From NCBI GenBank assembly GCA_032622095.1, contig CP136061.1:124138754-124202753 (forward strand): a stretch of DNA of 64,000 nt, read 5' to 3'. This DNA is from Siphonodentalium dalli. Lineage: Eukaryota; Mollusca; Scaphopoda; Gadilida; Siphonodentaliidae. The notes below the pieces were generated by a model. It did not search any database and was not told the DNA's origin. It saw nothing but the letters and a program-made list of their open reading frames with translations. Made by a program: the position numbers and the translations under genes. The first letter of the stretch is position 1, and each line of letters starts with the position of its first letter. Of the stretch, positions 1 through 11,470 are shown piece by piece.

Positions 1-1969
1 GCCACTGCAATGTACATGCAGAGAACTCCTGAGCCTGATGGGTGTCAGTGCACCGATCAAATGAAATCCGTGCGCGCAGGACTATCTGCACACGCACGTG
101 CATGTCTATCCATACCATATATGGGCAGTGTCTGGTTGGCTCTTGAGTTGTAACAACGGTGGACAATGTTGACAGATCAAATCTAACTCCCGGGATCTAT
201 TCCAACAAACGACATTGTGTTCCTCAGCCACCCTGCCCGCGTGTTACAAATTCTTCTCAAATTTCGGACATTTTCAAACCTCGGCCTCTATAAAGAATCG
301 GATTTCCTGCGGAATCTTCGTGCTTAAACAATTGTAACTTCGTGACGCCTTAGTGCCAAACTGGTCTTAAGTAAACTTCGTGGTGAAAGAATATAATTCT
401 TCTGTATTTTCAATGGACTGCTTTCGTCCCACAGCCCCGTTGGTCTATTGTTGGCTTGGTGGTAATGTTACAATACTCAAGTTTATACAGCCTGCTTAGA
501 TTATCTCTCGTCATGAACTAGGGAAAGTCAATCCATAATGAACAATACTGTGAGGTTTTGGTGCTTTGTTGGCACATTGCCTCGTACCAGTCGGGTAGGC
601 CGAATGCAGTAATACAATGACGGTATATAATCTCCACCGAGCGGAGTTATCTAATCTTATTTGACTTTTAGCTCGCGGTTCTCGCGCGCATATTATATCG
701 AGCACGCGCAAGCGAATGTACAATATCTGAATTACGCAACGATCATTCGTTGGTTAGAATGGAAATTTGAAAATCAAAAGCTCGGATAAGGAGATTTGGA
801 ATGTAGTCTTAATGAAAATTTATCAGTTTCCATCACGTTTATTATATTTAGCACGTGCGATGGAGGTGCTAAATTCGAAGTATGCTTGTACTCCCGGGTA
901 TAGCGTGTAAAACAGATTAAATTTGATGTCATTGGAGGTATTTTCGTTCTGTATGTTACACAACAATTATAAGGTATCGTGTCACCAACGGCATATTTCA
1001 AGATCATCCTTGTAATTGCTCTGTCCTTTTATGATTAATGAAATGATAATTTTTCGGCGTTTACTGCAGAGCAGATTAGCCGAAAAATATTGTATTCGCC
1101 GTTCGGGATAATGATTGAGCGATGTATATATTATCGCTTCGTGCATGACCAATCAAATGAGGTCACGCTATTATAGAGCGTTTGGTGTCATTTCTAGCCG
1201 AAGCGTCTTTTGTCTATTGGGTCAGCTCCAAATTTTTGTTTCAAACATTTGAGTAATGTTATGGATTGACACTTAAATAATGTAAGGATATGCTTATGTT
1301 GAAAATATAATCTGAGAAACAGCTATTCATATAACGTATGAAAATCATGCAGATTAGAGAAAATTGACGTGTATCTTCATTTTGTTGAACAATCATTACT
1401 ATAAGTTAATTGCAAGTTTGAAATGTGCGTATCGCACCTTATTTATGAAGAAATAGCTTTATCTTCAATTGTAGTAAACGCAGATAATGTGTCATTCGAT
1501 CACAATCATAGTGTTTAATATTATATATATGTTAATTTATATTTGTATATTATATAGTGCGTGCACAGGTTTGTGTTGCACAATTGATCAATTAGAATGA
1601 ATTTCCGAACATTCGAGCTGCGTTAGAGAATAGAGATGTTGGTTTCGAAAAGCAGGTTTCCATCGTCCCCCCAAGAGGTTTTTTGTTGGTTTTTCCTGAC
1701 CGCCTACGCAAACAAAGTAGGATGTAATTAACTTGCATGTGAACACTCATAATATGATTTGATTGTCGTTGTTTTCGATTGAAGTGCTATATTGACAAAC
1801 TATGATAAGCATATGTTTCAATATCTTCAATATTGTGTATGGTCACTGCCGAACCCCGTATGAGATGATGCACGATATTTTCTGCTTACATTGCTATTAA
1901 CAGAATTACCAGATTACCCACATGACTGATAAATGCAAATTTTATTGATTTACTTCTTCCCATAATAAT
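1..1969. other. AT-rich spacer, no gene recognised
   Basis: No convincing coding region, splice-flanked exon, RNA gene or element boundary is visible. Short open frames here are scattered and lack recognisable motifs. A small hairpin (AGCGAT/ATCGCT) lies near 1119-1140. The base composition matches the rest of the window. Confidence 0.5.
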
Positions 1970-2079
1970 CTATTGCAAAAAATTGTATGGACCTAATGAT
2001 GATAACATTTCGCAAAAAACAAAAACAAAAACAAAACAAACAAGAGCATGGCTATGGCGTAGCAAAATACGTCCGTGGT

Positions 2080-2500
2080 TAGTCCAAAATGTAGATATGA
2101 ACAAATGCCTATCTGATGTGATGGTGCCAAGATAGAGCTCAAAATCAAACTCAGCCTTAATTTTCAACAAAGGGTCATAACTCTGGTGAAAATTGGCGGT
2201 CAGAACCTGCATTATGGGCTAGCAAACTCACAGACCAAATTTCATTCCATTCAGTTCATACTTAGTTAAGTTATCATCCGGAAACGAAAATTGAGTGCAA
2301 ATTCCAACAACATGGGCCATAACGCTGGTGAAAATTGGCGGGCAAAATCCGAATTCGAACTTGACCTGTATTTTGTGCTAGTAAACCCACATACCAAATT
2401 TCATTCCATTTAGGTCAGACTATCTAAAGTTGTCATCTGGGATCCAAAAGCGAACGGACCGACAGACGGACCAATAACATAATACGTCCCGTTTTTTAAA
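2080..2500. repeat. two-unit minisatellite relic of a 'ccataactctgg' type element
   Basis: Two units about 142 bp apart share the phrases 'ataactctggtgaaaattgg' (near 2177) and 'ataacgctggtgaaaattgg' (near 2319), each followed by 'ccaaatttcattccatt' and 'gttatcatc'. The block ends in a 'gaccgacagacggacc' tract. The same phrases recur in the larger minisatellite blocks at 25.4-26.2, 28.8-29.8, 36.4-37.1 and 37.8-38.3 kb. I infer a non-autonomous element with internal tandem units. An A-rich (caaaaa) run lies just before it at 2013-2041. Confidence 0.6.
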
Positions 2501-2518
2501 TTTCACCGAGAGCTTATG

Positions 2519-2989
2519 CACGGTGGGGAATCACGTGGTTTCGAGGTAGGTGAGTACACAAAAACATAATATATGAAGAACTGACATAACACATAGCATT
2601 TTGACTGTTACGAGCATGTGCTTGTTTATTTTTAAAACAAGTTGATACCTTATTTGTTCGGAAATACTCAGTGGTTTTCTATAACATTCTGACCAAAGTT
2701 TCCAGGTGGAGGTTCGTGGAATACACAATTCCATACATCTAGGAGAATCCTTCGACTGACAACTTTTGTCAGAATATTAGAACAAACAACTGTGAGTTTG
2801 GACACAAATGAGGTAACAGCTTGTTTGAAAAATAGTATAGCATATGCTCGTAGCTGACAAAATACTATGTAATATATCATTATCCTAGTTTATTACCTTT
2901 TTCATCGTTTCTGGTCGTGTTTGCGAACGCCTCCGCCATTTTGAATGCGTGGTACTCATCAACTCGAAACCACGTGATTCTCCACCGTG
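2519..2989. mobile_element. Transib-like non-autonomous DNA transposon, 5-bp TSD
   Basis: A 471-bp segment is bounded by inverted repeats that begin CACGGTGGGGAATCACGTGG on the left and read CACGGTGGAGAATCACGTGG inward from the right. The match runs 27 bp with one mismatch and then continues imperfectly through a shared 'GAGTAC'. The 5-bp word TTATG lies immediately outside both ends (2514-2518 and 2990-2994). Known for the family: Transib transposons and the RAG lineage make 5-bp target duplications and have CAC-starting ends resembling the V(D)J heptamer CACAGTG; here the heptamer is CACGGTG. No transposase reading frame is visible inside, so this would be a MITE mobilised in trans. A PIF- or CACTA-type origin fits less well because those make 3-bp duplications. 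Confidence 0.65.
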
Positions 2990-2994
2990 TTATG

Positions 2995-3734
2995 TAGAAC
3001 ACTTGAGAGGCTTCGGTTTGTATCGAGAGGCCACGAATCGGATAAGTGCAGCTTGACACGTACCAGACAGAGTTATCTCTCATCCCTCCGCTGAGATACC
3101 ACTGCCACAAGGACATTTGGTAATAAGGATTTCTGACATGATCTTAGTTCTTATGTTTTAGGATTAAAATAGTCTATGTTTGGCTCAGTTCATATTGTTC
3201 TTAACAATACCGAAAAAATTACAATTATTGCAAACTTTTTGTGGTAAAAATAAGATAATAGGTGACTAAATATAGTTCCGACGATACGTAAAAGTAAATG
3301 TATCGGTCAGCAAACTACCATCCTTCCGGTAGTCATCTGTCGCAGTGATAACGGGGAGGGCGTTGCATGGAGTTTGCACAAGTGTATCCGTTGTCCCACG
3401 TCACACCATGCACATGATAGTTGTATTACTATATGTTAATGCACTCTTGATATACGTTGTGATGTCAATGTTAGATAAATCACATGCATTCTGACATTTT
3501 GCACGATCTCGACGTATCCACCAGTGCGTTTGCAAGTCTATATTGTTTGAAGAACTTTAACATTCACCGCTCAAATGTCCAGTTGTTAAAACATGAATAA
3601 CGTTCTTTCTCTATATGTTTGGCTAATGGATTAGTTCCATGGATTCACTCAGATTGTACACATGCGGGCATAAATTTAATGCTGAAACATTTTTGTTAAT
3701 TTTTTTCTTTGTCAAGCGTTGCACTTATGTAACA
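2995..3734. other. spacer, nothing recognised
   Basis: AT-rich sequence without supported genes. A minus-strand frame across 2880-3116 runs through the Transib-like element's right end, so it is not a conserved gene. A short hairpin ('ccttccggtagtcatctg' area, near 3330-3350) is the only structure seen. Confidence 0.4.
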
Positions 3735-4443
3735 TTGGCTGCGGACACACATATCACAGTAGCGATGGCATAGTAGGTGTGACAATTATATATGGTGGAG
3801 TTTGGTGATAATTAGTTGTCATAATTAATATGCCATAGCTAGCCATGTCACCCGCTGCATATTCGCACAATGAGTCATCCAAAGTTCGTTATAATCAGTA
3901 TTTTTCTTGTTTTTGGTCCTTGTATAGTTCGACTTGTTTATTGCAGATACTTTCTCGCAGCTGCATTTCCTCCAACAGTTCCGACACAGCTTCATCGGCC
4001 CACATGATAATATTAGCGGAATTATGAGTAGAACTAAACGTCGCAAAAATAAAAAACGCGATTGGAGAACTGTCTTAATACGCATGAAATTAATATAAGT
4101 GGATAAACATGAATTGAGATCATATCAACAAAACGTACTACGTGCGTGATATGTGAGTGTATGCGGGATTGCCACGGTCGAACACAATTCTGGACGATCG
4201 ATCATACAATTGTATATATATCGTAGAGAATAATGTAGCAAAACATAATGAGTAGAGATCAAACTTAATTGGTGAAACGCAATGTGTTAATTGGTCCAAT
4301 CGACTCATTGTGTGGAAACTCAGCGGGCAACATGGCTAGCTATGGCACAGAAATATGACGACCAATTGTCACCAAACTGCACAATAATAAATTGTCATAC
4401 CTATACTTTGCCATCGCTACTCTGGTACGTGTGTCCGCAGCCA
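3735..4443. mobile_element. foldback element, arms about 142 bp
   Basis: The left arm (3735-3876) reappears as its reverse complement at 4302-4443. Both share 'ggctgcggacacac', 'agtagcgatggca', 'gccatagctagccatg' and 'acaatgagtc' in order. Arms differ at roughly one base in five by eye, so the copy is old. The 425-bp loop codes for nothing recognisable, and the open frames inside are by-products of the arms. No clear target duplication was found at the edges. Confidence 0.75.
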
Positions 4444-4583
4444 TTCTCACAAATCGGTTTCTTTAATTCAACGTGGGACAAATAAAGATGGTTCCTTGTT
4501 GGTTCCTAAGAGAGAGAAAACGGTCTGTCTCACTTTTATGCGGAAAGTTTGAAAGCAGCTGTTAATTTTTCATCACTTTCTGT

Positions 4584-5040
4584 ATGATCATGGCTATCTA
4601 TGTAGGGATCACAGTCAACCAGTTCAAAACCAAGGAACTCTTTGATTTTCTTACCTGTGCCGACGGGGAACTTTATAACTTTCAACAGACAATGGAGAGA
4701 TTATATTTCTTTGTCAATATTTTTTCCTCAATAATCAATTTCACAGTCACAGGTCGATATTGCATAATTTAAGCGACGTTTGTGAGCCGATTTAGCAATA
4801 AGCATTGAATTGATTTCCCGGGGAATGATTGTAAGCGACGCAAAGCAATATCGGCTCATAATAGCAGTCTAATCATGCAATGTCGAGCTGGGACCTCACC
4901 TACTGTGAAATACATTATAAAGGAACAGGTATTAATTATTTACTTCCCAGTCAGAACATCAAAAGGTTCCCATGTTTTGAACTGATGGAGTATGATCTCT
5001 ATACGGGAGTAGCCAGAGTAGAAATTCATGGCATGATCTA
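4584..5040. mobile_element. foldback element, family FB-2 copy 1 (degenerate)
   Basis: The right part (about 4770-5040) matches 7530-7832 in the same orientation, sharing 'gagctgggacct', 'gtgaaatacatta' and 'gagtatgatctctatacggg' with small changes. The left part (4584-4760) is a worn inverted copy of the right arm. 'ccagttcaaaac', 'gggaactttataa' and 'tttcacagt' pair with the reverse complement of the right arm. It therefore has the same foldback plan as the copy at 7322-7832, but is more decayed. Confidence 0.6.
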
Positions 5041-6380
5041 AAGTTTTGTGTGTCTTTTCAACCATATTAAGTCCGTATGTATGTATTTCATAGAAGCATC
5101 GCATCAGAAATTATGGGTCGAGTTTCGGTATAGCTATGCCAAACATGGGTTTGGATTGATAATGCATTAATTGTGACTGGCTATCATACACAGCACTGGT
5201 GAGGAAGTCTGGACCATTTGCTATTAATCGGCAGGAATATACATTTGGGTACTATAAAACTGCACAGCATTTAAGTGTAAAACATAAGGAGTCAAGAAGT
5301 TGTAAATGATCCAAATGGTGCCACAACATAATTACAACATACAATGCTGAAGGATAACAATTAGGTGAATAACTCCACACAAAATAGGCGGACGTACCGC
5401 GCCGGTTTTCGAACTCGGTGTAGATATTATAGAGCAAGTCTCATTTTTCGAATATCAACAAAATCAGTTGATATTTGTTTTCATGCTATTATGCTCTCAC
5501 GATCAAAATTCAGAGAACTGAACTAATTAAATAATTATTAATTAAGGACCATAACTCGGTTCAAAACATAAGGATCTCGCCGGTTTCCAAAATCAATCAA
5601 GACATTGTTGAACAAAAAGCAGTAGATATTTGTTCAAGTTATCGCGCTATCGCCATCAGTAGACCCTGCCCGCCCGCGAACCGACCTCTCCAAACTATAT
5701 TTTTGTTGTAAAATTTCGACTAAAATGAGAACAGTTTGCTCGAACTTACTCAATGGTGTTGTACAAATGATGACAACAATATCCCATTCGACGTAAACTA
5801 TGAATGCGTGTGGGATTTCTAACTTGGGGCTGAATGGGTCTGTATTATATGACGGAACACGGCCCACGAGTATCACTTCTCTCTAAGGTAATATCCACGG
5901 GTAAAAGACGTGTTAGATTTTCGCATTCACCCAGAAAGGTCACATGACTTCGAGCCAAATTCGTCGTTGATTTCAGACCCTGAGTATGTGTCAATTGGAA
6001 AAGTTAAGCCTCTAATTATTCGGGTCTAACGATTTCCACCCAACTTGACGAGAAGAGTATGACAATGTTACTCAATGTAAAAAACTACTCATGCTCAAAC
6101 CGTGACCAGAAATTCACCTTATCCCACTGCCTGGACAAATGACAACGAATTGTAACGTTCATGCCTCATTTGAACGCTATTGGGTTATTCTGTTAATTTT
6201 TTCGGAGCGCATGAATCACGGACAATCGGCAATTAAATTGATCCGGCTACGCGAAATATAAATATAGGTTTTACGTTAAGTGAAGCTGAAGAAATCAACT
6301 AATAAGTCAGTACAAACACCTCTGCCCTGGATTTACGGTTTACCGTGCCGAAACATCTGCTATTTTGTGCCGCTCTCACA
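5041..6380. other. spacer with weak internal duplication
   Basis: No gene supported. Two related stretches (about 5398-5500 and 5576-5655) share 'gccggttt', 'agatatttgtt' and 'cgctat', possibly remnants of a minisatellite. The rest is AT-rich and unstructured. Confidence 0.4.
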
Positions 6381-6384
6381 ATAT

Positions 6385-6480
6385 GAATCTTTTTTCTTTT
6401 CCTTTCTCCTCACTTTCTTTTACTCTTTTCTGTCGCTCTCAAGATGCTTCTTTCTTCAATCCTTGCATAAATCTCTCTTA
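6385..6480. repeat. pyrimidine-rich tract
   Basis: A run dominated by T and C on the plus strand, e.g. 'ttttctttcctttctcc'-like blocks, without a fixed repeat unit. No neighbouring exon with a frame is visible, so I do not call it a splice site. Confidence 0.5.
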
Positions 6481-6867
6481 GTCTAGTTTCATACACTGGA
6501 ATTTTTTTTTGAAAGAGTTTCCAGAATTTCATATTGCTATCTGTGGAACATTCTTGAGTGTTGTTAATCTTCGGAATTACGAAGTTTGTGTCTTAAATTG
6601 TTGTATTTTATACTAAAGTTATGGAATGCGATTACTGTTTCTTTCTTACCAGATATTTGAAGACAAAATTCGGATAAATTGTCATTTGTACTATATTAAC
6701 AATGGAATTACAGAGACCTTAATCCATGCGTAGTAAACAACGGCAGCTGTTTTTAAAACAGTCCAATATGACACAATTTTCATACGAAATAAGCCTATAT
6801 TGGCATTACTTACATGTAATTTACCTTGTTTCATCGACACGACTTACCAGACGCACGCACTTTATAA

Positions 6868-7075
6868 TGTGTTTTCAACGTGGCCCGCGCCATTCAACGC
6901 AATAACGAATATAAGCTCACAATGTCACTGTGGGCTTATTTCAGAATGAAATATGTCCAATATGAACATATTCCATATTTAGGTCCAATATGAACCTATT
7001 TGCACGAGGAATGTTGACAATGGTGATACACAGCGTATATATGTGTACGCGGTTATCATATGCAAGGACTCAATT
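6868..7075. repeat. dispersed repeat with 'ATATGAACCTATT' motifs
   Basis: This stretch carries 'cgcgccattcaacg', 'gtgggcttatttcaga' and repeated 'ccaatatgaac(c/a)tatt'. Related blocks occur at 15497-16450, 23735-23910 and 33320-33560 (same 'gcgccatt', 'gcttattt' and 'cgaggaatatgtt' phrases). The motifs occur in both directions, giving short hairpins. I infer a worn MITE-like family; ends are not defined. Confidence 0.5.
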
Positions 7076-7321
7076 TTCGGCTTCGACGAATTTCAGGAAA
7101 TAATGAAAGCCGATTTTATGTGTTAACGTAGACTTACTTATGCATAACATTTTTCTGGGTACGAAATTAGCGACGAGGAACTGTTGTTATTACCCTACCT
7201 CCCAAAACTACGAAGAATGTCCGGAAATAGAAACAAGAGGGTCTCGCCCCTATATTTAGTTTGCTCTCAAAGTAGTTTGGTCTTTGTCATAATTGGCCGC
7301 ATGATTGGCCTATCAGGCTTA

Positions 7322-7832
7322 GAACATGCCATGAATCTCTACTCCGGCTAACGCCCGTAGAGATCATATTCCACCAGTATACAAAATCTGGGAACTTTTT
7401 GAAGTTTTGACAGGGAACTTTATAAAGTCGAAAAAATAACGCGCGGAATATATTTATTAGTTATTATCTGTTCCTTAATACGTATAATGTACTTCACTGT
7501 AGGTGAAGGTCCCAACTCGAAATTTCCCGATTAAAGTGACTTTGTGAGCGATTTAGCTTTTTGTCGCTTACAATTATGGAATTTCTCTTGGGTAAATAAT
7601 TCAATGTTTATTGCTATATTGGCTCACAAAAGTCACAGAAAAGCATGCATTTTCGAGTTGGGACCTTCACCAATAGTGAAGTATATTATTAAGGAATATA
7701 TAATAACTAATAAATATATTCCAAATGTTATTTTTTCGACTTTGTAAGGTTCCCTATCAAACCTTCAAAACGTTCCTAGGTTTGGTAGTGGTGGAATATG
7801 ATCTCTGTACAAGGGCGTTTTCCCGAGTAGAG
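7322..7832. mobile_element. foldback element, family FB-2 copy 2
   Basis: A left arm starting 'aacatgccatgaatctctac' (7323 on) and a right arm ending 'cccgagtagagatc' pair over about 190 bp. Shared blocks include 'gtagagatcatattccacca', 'cagggaactttataaagtcg' and 'acttcactgtaggtgaaggt' against their inverted versions. The centre holds a second inverted pair around 'gtgagcgatttagc'. The right end stops abruptly where the next foldback element begins at about 7835, so the terminal 'catggcatgtt' is missing there. Confidence 0.75.
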
Positions 7833-7834
7833 AT

Positions 7835-9603
7835 CAATTGAGTATTTGTCACTAAAAACAAGCATTCTGATTGGCTGAGAGCGGCTAACTTTAGTTTTCG
7901 ATTCACCGACATCAGCCGCTTCAGCGTGCATCAAATCTGAATATAGCACGGTAAAATTTCATCGGCGCAGAGCGGAGTAGCGAAACGAGCACACCCACGC
8001 GTTGTTGTCTATAGATACCGTTCATCGGCCGCCTTGGCGTGCATCAAATCTGAATGTAGCACGGTAAAATTTCATCGGCGCAGAACGGAGTAGCGAAACG
8101 AGCCAACCCGCCCAACAGGAAATTGTTACGGAGCAGTGTTTCGAATAACGCAATGAACAAACCCAACGATTTGTGCACGGTGACAACGGCAAAATGAAAA
8201 TCTCGATTCGTGTCATGAAAATGACTAAATTATACTTTTTAGACATTTTTTTGTGTGAAAATTCCTTGCTAGCTTGAATTACAATGGAGATAAACGTTCC
8301 CTGTTTCGTTGTACATTGTGGGATTCGAGCATGAAAACAAGCCGGCTCGTTCACAAAATGTTTTCGTGCTCGAATCCCACAATGTACAACTCAACAGGGT
8401 ACGTTTATCTCCCAAATATGCGCACCAGCATTTCAATCTGACATATATTCGTCGGTTAATTCATAGGAATGTACAGCCTATTTTCCAGGAAATACAAGAG
8501 TCTCATTCGGATAATATACGTCCAATTCCCATTTACTCGCTCTTCGGTTCATTAAATTAAATTGTTTGCACTGGTTTATAGGATAATCTTATAAAGGTAA
8601 CGCGTCGATGACGAGTTCTCCTTTTTTACAAAGAAAACACAAATCAGGTGCCTTGCGTCGTTAATCGTGTAACCGTTGGTCCCTAATATAGGATAACTTC
8701 GTGACAAATTTCGACAATTTAGTTCTTCTCAATTTGAAAGAGATTTTCATGAATCAGTGTTCGTGACATTGAATACGTTTTGGTCAAGGTTTCAAAATAA
8801 ATCAACACGTTTCGTCACTGTTGGTGATAAATGTTTTAGCTTGTGTAGACTCCTGCACAGTCATGTCACCCAAATTACTAATGTTTCAAACTATATGTAA
8901 ATAATAATGGAATACTTAGGACATAAACGTTTGCCGGCGAGTTCACAAACTGTTTTCATGCTCGAATCCCAGAATGTACAACGAAACAGGGTACGTTTAT
9001 CTCCATTGTAATTCAATCTAGCAAAGAATTGGACTCGTTCCTAGAGCTTAGCCTCCTCTACGCTAAGGCGCAAAGTTCCGGCATGTAGCGACTAGTAAGT
9101 GCCGACATACCTTTTCTGGGGATTAAGTCGTTGATATATATAGCGTCACCAGAAATCCCAGAGGTAACCAGCGCCCATGTGTACTGGAGCATAGAAAGCA
9201 GTATAGCTAATACGTCATTAGCTCATGACGTCGTATCAGAAAATAGTAGGGGGCGGAAGGTGGTGGCACTTATATTACTGGACTCTGACGGTGGAAGCAT
9301 TACGTCGTGGAGTTGGACGGAACAGTGAGCGGAGTGTCTGAACCAGGTACGAGACGAGCAAGGAATTTGCAAAAGTAACATTTAGTCATTTGTCACCGTG
9401 CACAAATCGTTGGGTTTGTTCATTGCGTTACTCGGAACACTGCTCCGTAACAATTTCCTGTGGGGCGGGTTGCCGATGAAATTTTACCGTGCTACATTCA
9501 TATTTGATGCACGCTGAAGCAGCCGATGTCGCTGAATCGAAAACTAGTTAGCCGCTCTCGGCCAATCAGAATGCTCGTTTTTAGTGACAAATACTCAATT
9601 GAA
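7835..9603. mobile_element. large foldback element (1.77 kb), family FB-3
   Basis: The outer ends are inverted copies: TCAATTGAGTATTTGTCACT at the left edge and its reverse complement at the right edge. The left arm (7835-8275) matches the inverted right arm (about 9350-9603) with high identity through 'gcgtgcatcaaat', 'gcacggtaaaatttcatcgg', 'acaggaaattgttacggagc' and 'acccaacgatttgtgcacgg'. The left arm also has an internal direct duplication of about 105 bp (7920-8015 repeated at 8025-8105), absent from the right arm. No transposase frame is present; the open frame at 9131-9328 has no recognisable motif. Confidence 0.8.
8287..8412. repeat. 126-bp palindrome inside FB-3, with a third partial copy
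   Basis: The two halves read 'ggagataaacg...gggattcgagcatgaaaaca' and its inverse, separated by about 20 bp. A direct repeat of the second half is found at about 8927-9012, followed at 9003-9035 by an inverted copy of 8253-8296. The loop of the large element was therefore built by several rounds of inversion or duplication. Confidence 0.75.
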
Positions 9604-9754
9604 TTACAATTATAATTGGATTCTATATAATGACAATTTTTGGTAAAAATGATTACACACCAGGGTCAATGTTTGCCAACAAGGCAATCAGAATAGATAT
9701 TATCTCAGATATTGTTTAACTATTTTGTGTATGTGTTAATCTTATGTCATCATC

Positions 9755-9880
9755 TCTTGTGTATATGCCTGTATGTATCAAGTGTGATAGAGGGCAGGGT
9801 ACTAGTAGGAATGTAAGTGCTCTGGGCCATCTGATATAAAGCGCTATATAAATATTATTTATTATTAATATTAATGTTTT
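9755..9880 (+). mobile_element. 3' tail of a CR1/L2-type retroposon (LINE or SINE)
   Basis: The sequence 'AAGTGCTCTGGGCC' followed by 'AAAGCGCTATATAAAT' and a run of ATT/TTATT units is the characteristic 3' tail shared by CR1/L2-clade LINEs and by SINEs that borrow it. Nothing upstream can be assigned to a reverse transcriptase, so this is a 5'-truncated copy. The 5' limit is a guess. Confidence 0.65.
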
Positions 9881-10149
9881 ATATGCTGTACTGTGGTTCA
9901 GATCCACAACACAGAACGCTATTTTGTTAATAGAAATAATTAGCATTGGAAATATCGTTTTAACAATATCCATGGAAACAATTGTTGAATTGACAATCAA
10001 GTCAACTTATGGTTGAAAATATACTACTCCCAGGACTATTTCCGTATTATATGTATTTTCCGTTGAGATGTGATTTGTATTTAATTATCATTGAGGGAAA
10101 CAGCGAATTTCAATAAAAAAAATATCAGGAATTTCATGGCATTTTTAAA

Positions 10150-10560
10150 AACCGGTTGTCATGACAACCGACCAACGTTTTGGAAAGCATATGACCCATT
10201 TATTGAAATCTACATATATTAAGTTATCCACATTATAATTTCATATGCGATGTCTGCTTGTCACCCGATGCTACCCGACTATTTATTTACCACATCCGAA
10301 TCCCCAATATATGTAGTGGTATTCGATCATTACCACTTGGTTATATATGGCCATTCAACTTGCATCTTGCATTTCCCGACATGTTTTATAGCAAACAAGA
10401 GATATACACGCAGTTTTAACGAATCCAACGCGAAATTAGCAAATGTAAGATTTCCAGTTGTCTGGTACCTCAATATTTGGCATGTCTATTCAATCCGTTG
10501 CCATGTTAACCGAGCCACTTTTTGTGATGTCCAGCAATTGTGTTTGAAAACACATTGAAA
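10150..10560 (-). repeat. diverged inverted unit of the 380-bp X-box satellite
   Basis: Read on the minus strand this matches the tandem units at 61160-61960. It shares 'cgagcaacttt'/'cgagccacttttt', 'aacgaatcc', 'aactgcgtg' and 'tcgggaaatgc' in the same order. It carries the palindromes GTTGTCATGACAAC (10155-10168) and GTTGCCATGTTAAC (10497-10510) at its two edges, as the array units do. It is a single, older copy 50 kb away from the array. A 102-residue open frame over it follows the repeat and shows no known domain. Confidence 0.7.
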
Positions 10561-10893
10561 TGCACGTACAGTCAGTTCCCCACATGCAGATCATACGGGT
10601 CTATATGGTGGGATCAGTATTGCATGACCGATGTGACAAATTTAACTGCAGTTTTAAACTTTCTATACAAATGCTCTTTATTATTGCCATATCACGTCAA
10701 ATCTAACTACCGCTCTTTATTGTTACAACATGATGGAAGCAAACAATTACTGGGTTTAATTTGAGGCATAAGTATTATGAATAGGTTATTCGGCATGTTG
10801 CGCCCTAATTGATGTTATGGTTACATTGGCTTTTCCATTAGTACATGTACTTCGGAGTATTTGAGGAAGCGTTGCATTTCGGTATCGTCTGCA
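10561..10893. other. spacer, nothing recognised
   Basis: AT-rich sequence between the satellite copy and a TTAA MITE. No structure or gene was identified. Confidence 0.4.
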
Positions 10894-11388
10894 TTAAAGG
10901 TACGGTTGGCCTTGGCGGTGGGTATCCTGTGAAAATATTTCCACCCGTCAAAAACCGCCACAAACAGAAAGAACACCAAAATGTAGACAGACTTTGTCCG
11001 TATACAAATAAGAAATATCGCATAAACAGTATGTTATTGTCAAATGTTTGTCCATTGTTATGTAAACAAAAGCATAAAAAGTTACTTTTCTGGTGTTTGT
11101 TTATATTATGATGGTAAACATAAAGAGCGTTATTTGTTGGTGAATTCCTGATATGGAACTAATAAAGAGCGTTTATGCCATTTGTGTGTGATTAGCCAGT
11201 AGCATTGTGCTGTCTTCTGCAACACAATCAGGCTCTTGCTTAGGTAAAATATAGTAGGTCTTTATGATAACATGCTGTTTACGTGATGTATATATGAACG
11301 AAACTGTATGCGTTTTAATGTTTTTCTGTTTACGGTGATTAGAACAGATATGAATATTTACGACAACTAAGGCCTCACGTGCCTTTAA
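10894..11388 (+). mobile_element. TTAA MITE, family L, copy A
   Basis: It begins TTAA-AGGTACGGTTGGCCTTGGCG and ends 'ggcctcacgtgccTTTAA', whose reverse complement starts TTAA-AGGCACGTGAGGCCTTAA. The terminal inverted repeats are about 17 bp and imperfect. TTAA duplications are the signature of piggyBac-type insertion. About 495 bp long, it has three further copies in this window (13705-14186, 37289-37790, 57323-57823), all in the same orientation. No coding capacity. Confidence 0.85.
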
Positions 11389-11470
11389 CAGTGGAAATGG
11401 TAGAAACTAGATGTGATGGTCCTTAATAATTGTTATCGAAATTATTGAAAACTCCTCCTCCTCTGTAGTT

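Noticed and set aside
8022-8354. 110-codon minus-strand frame
   Set aside because: It runs along the left arm and palindrome of the FB-3 foldback element and does not continue in the right arm as a conserved protein.
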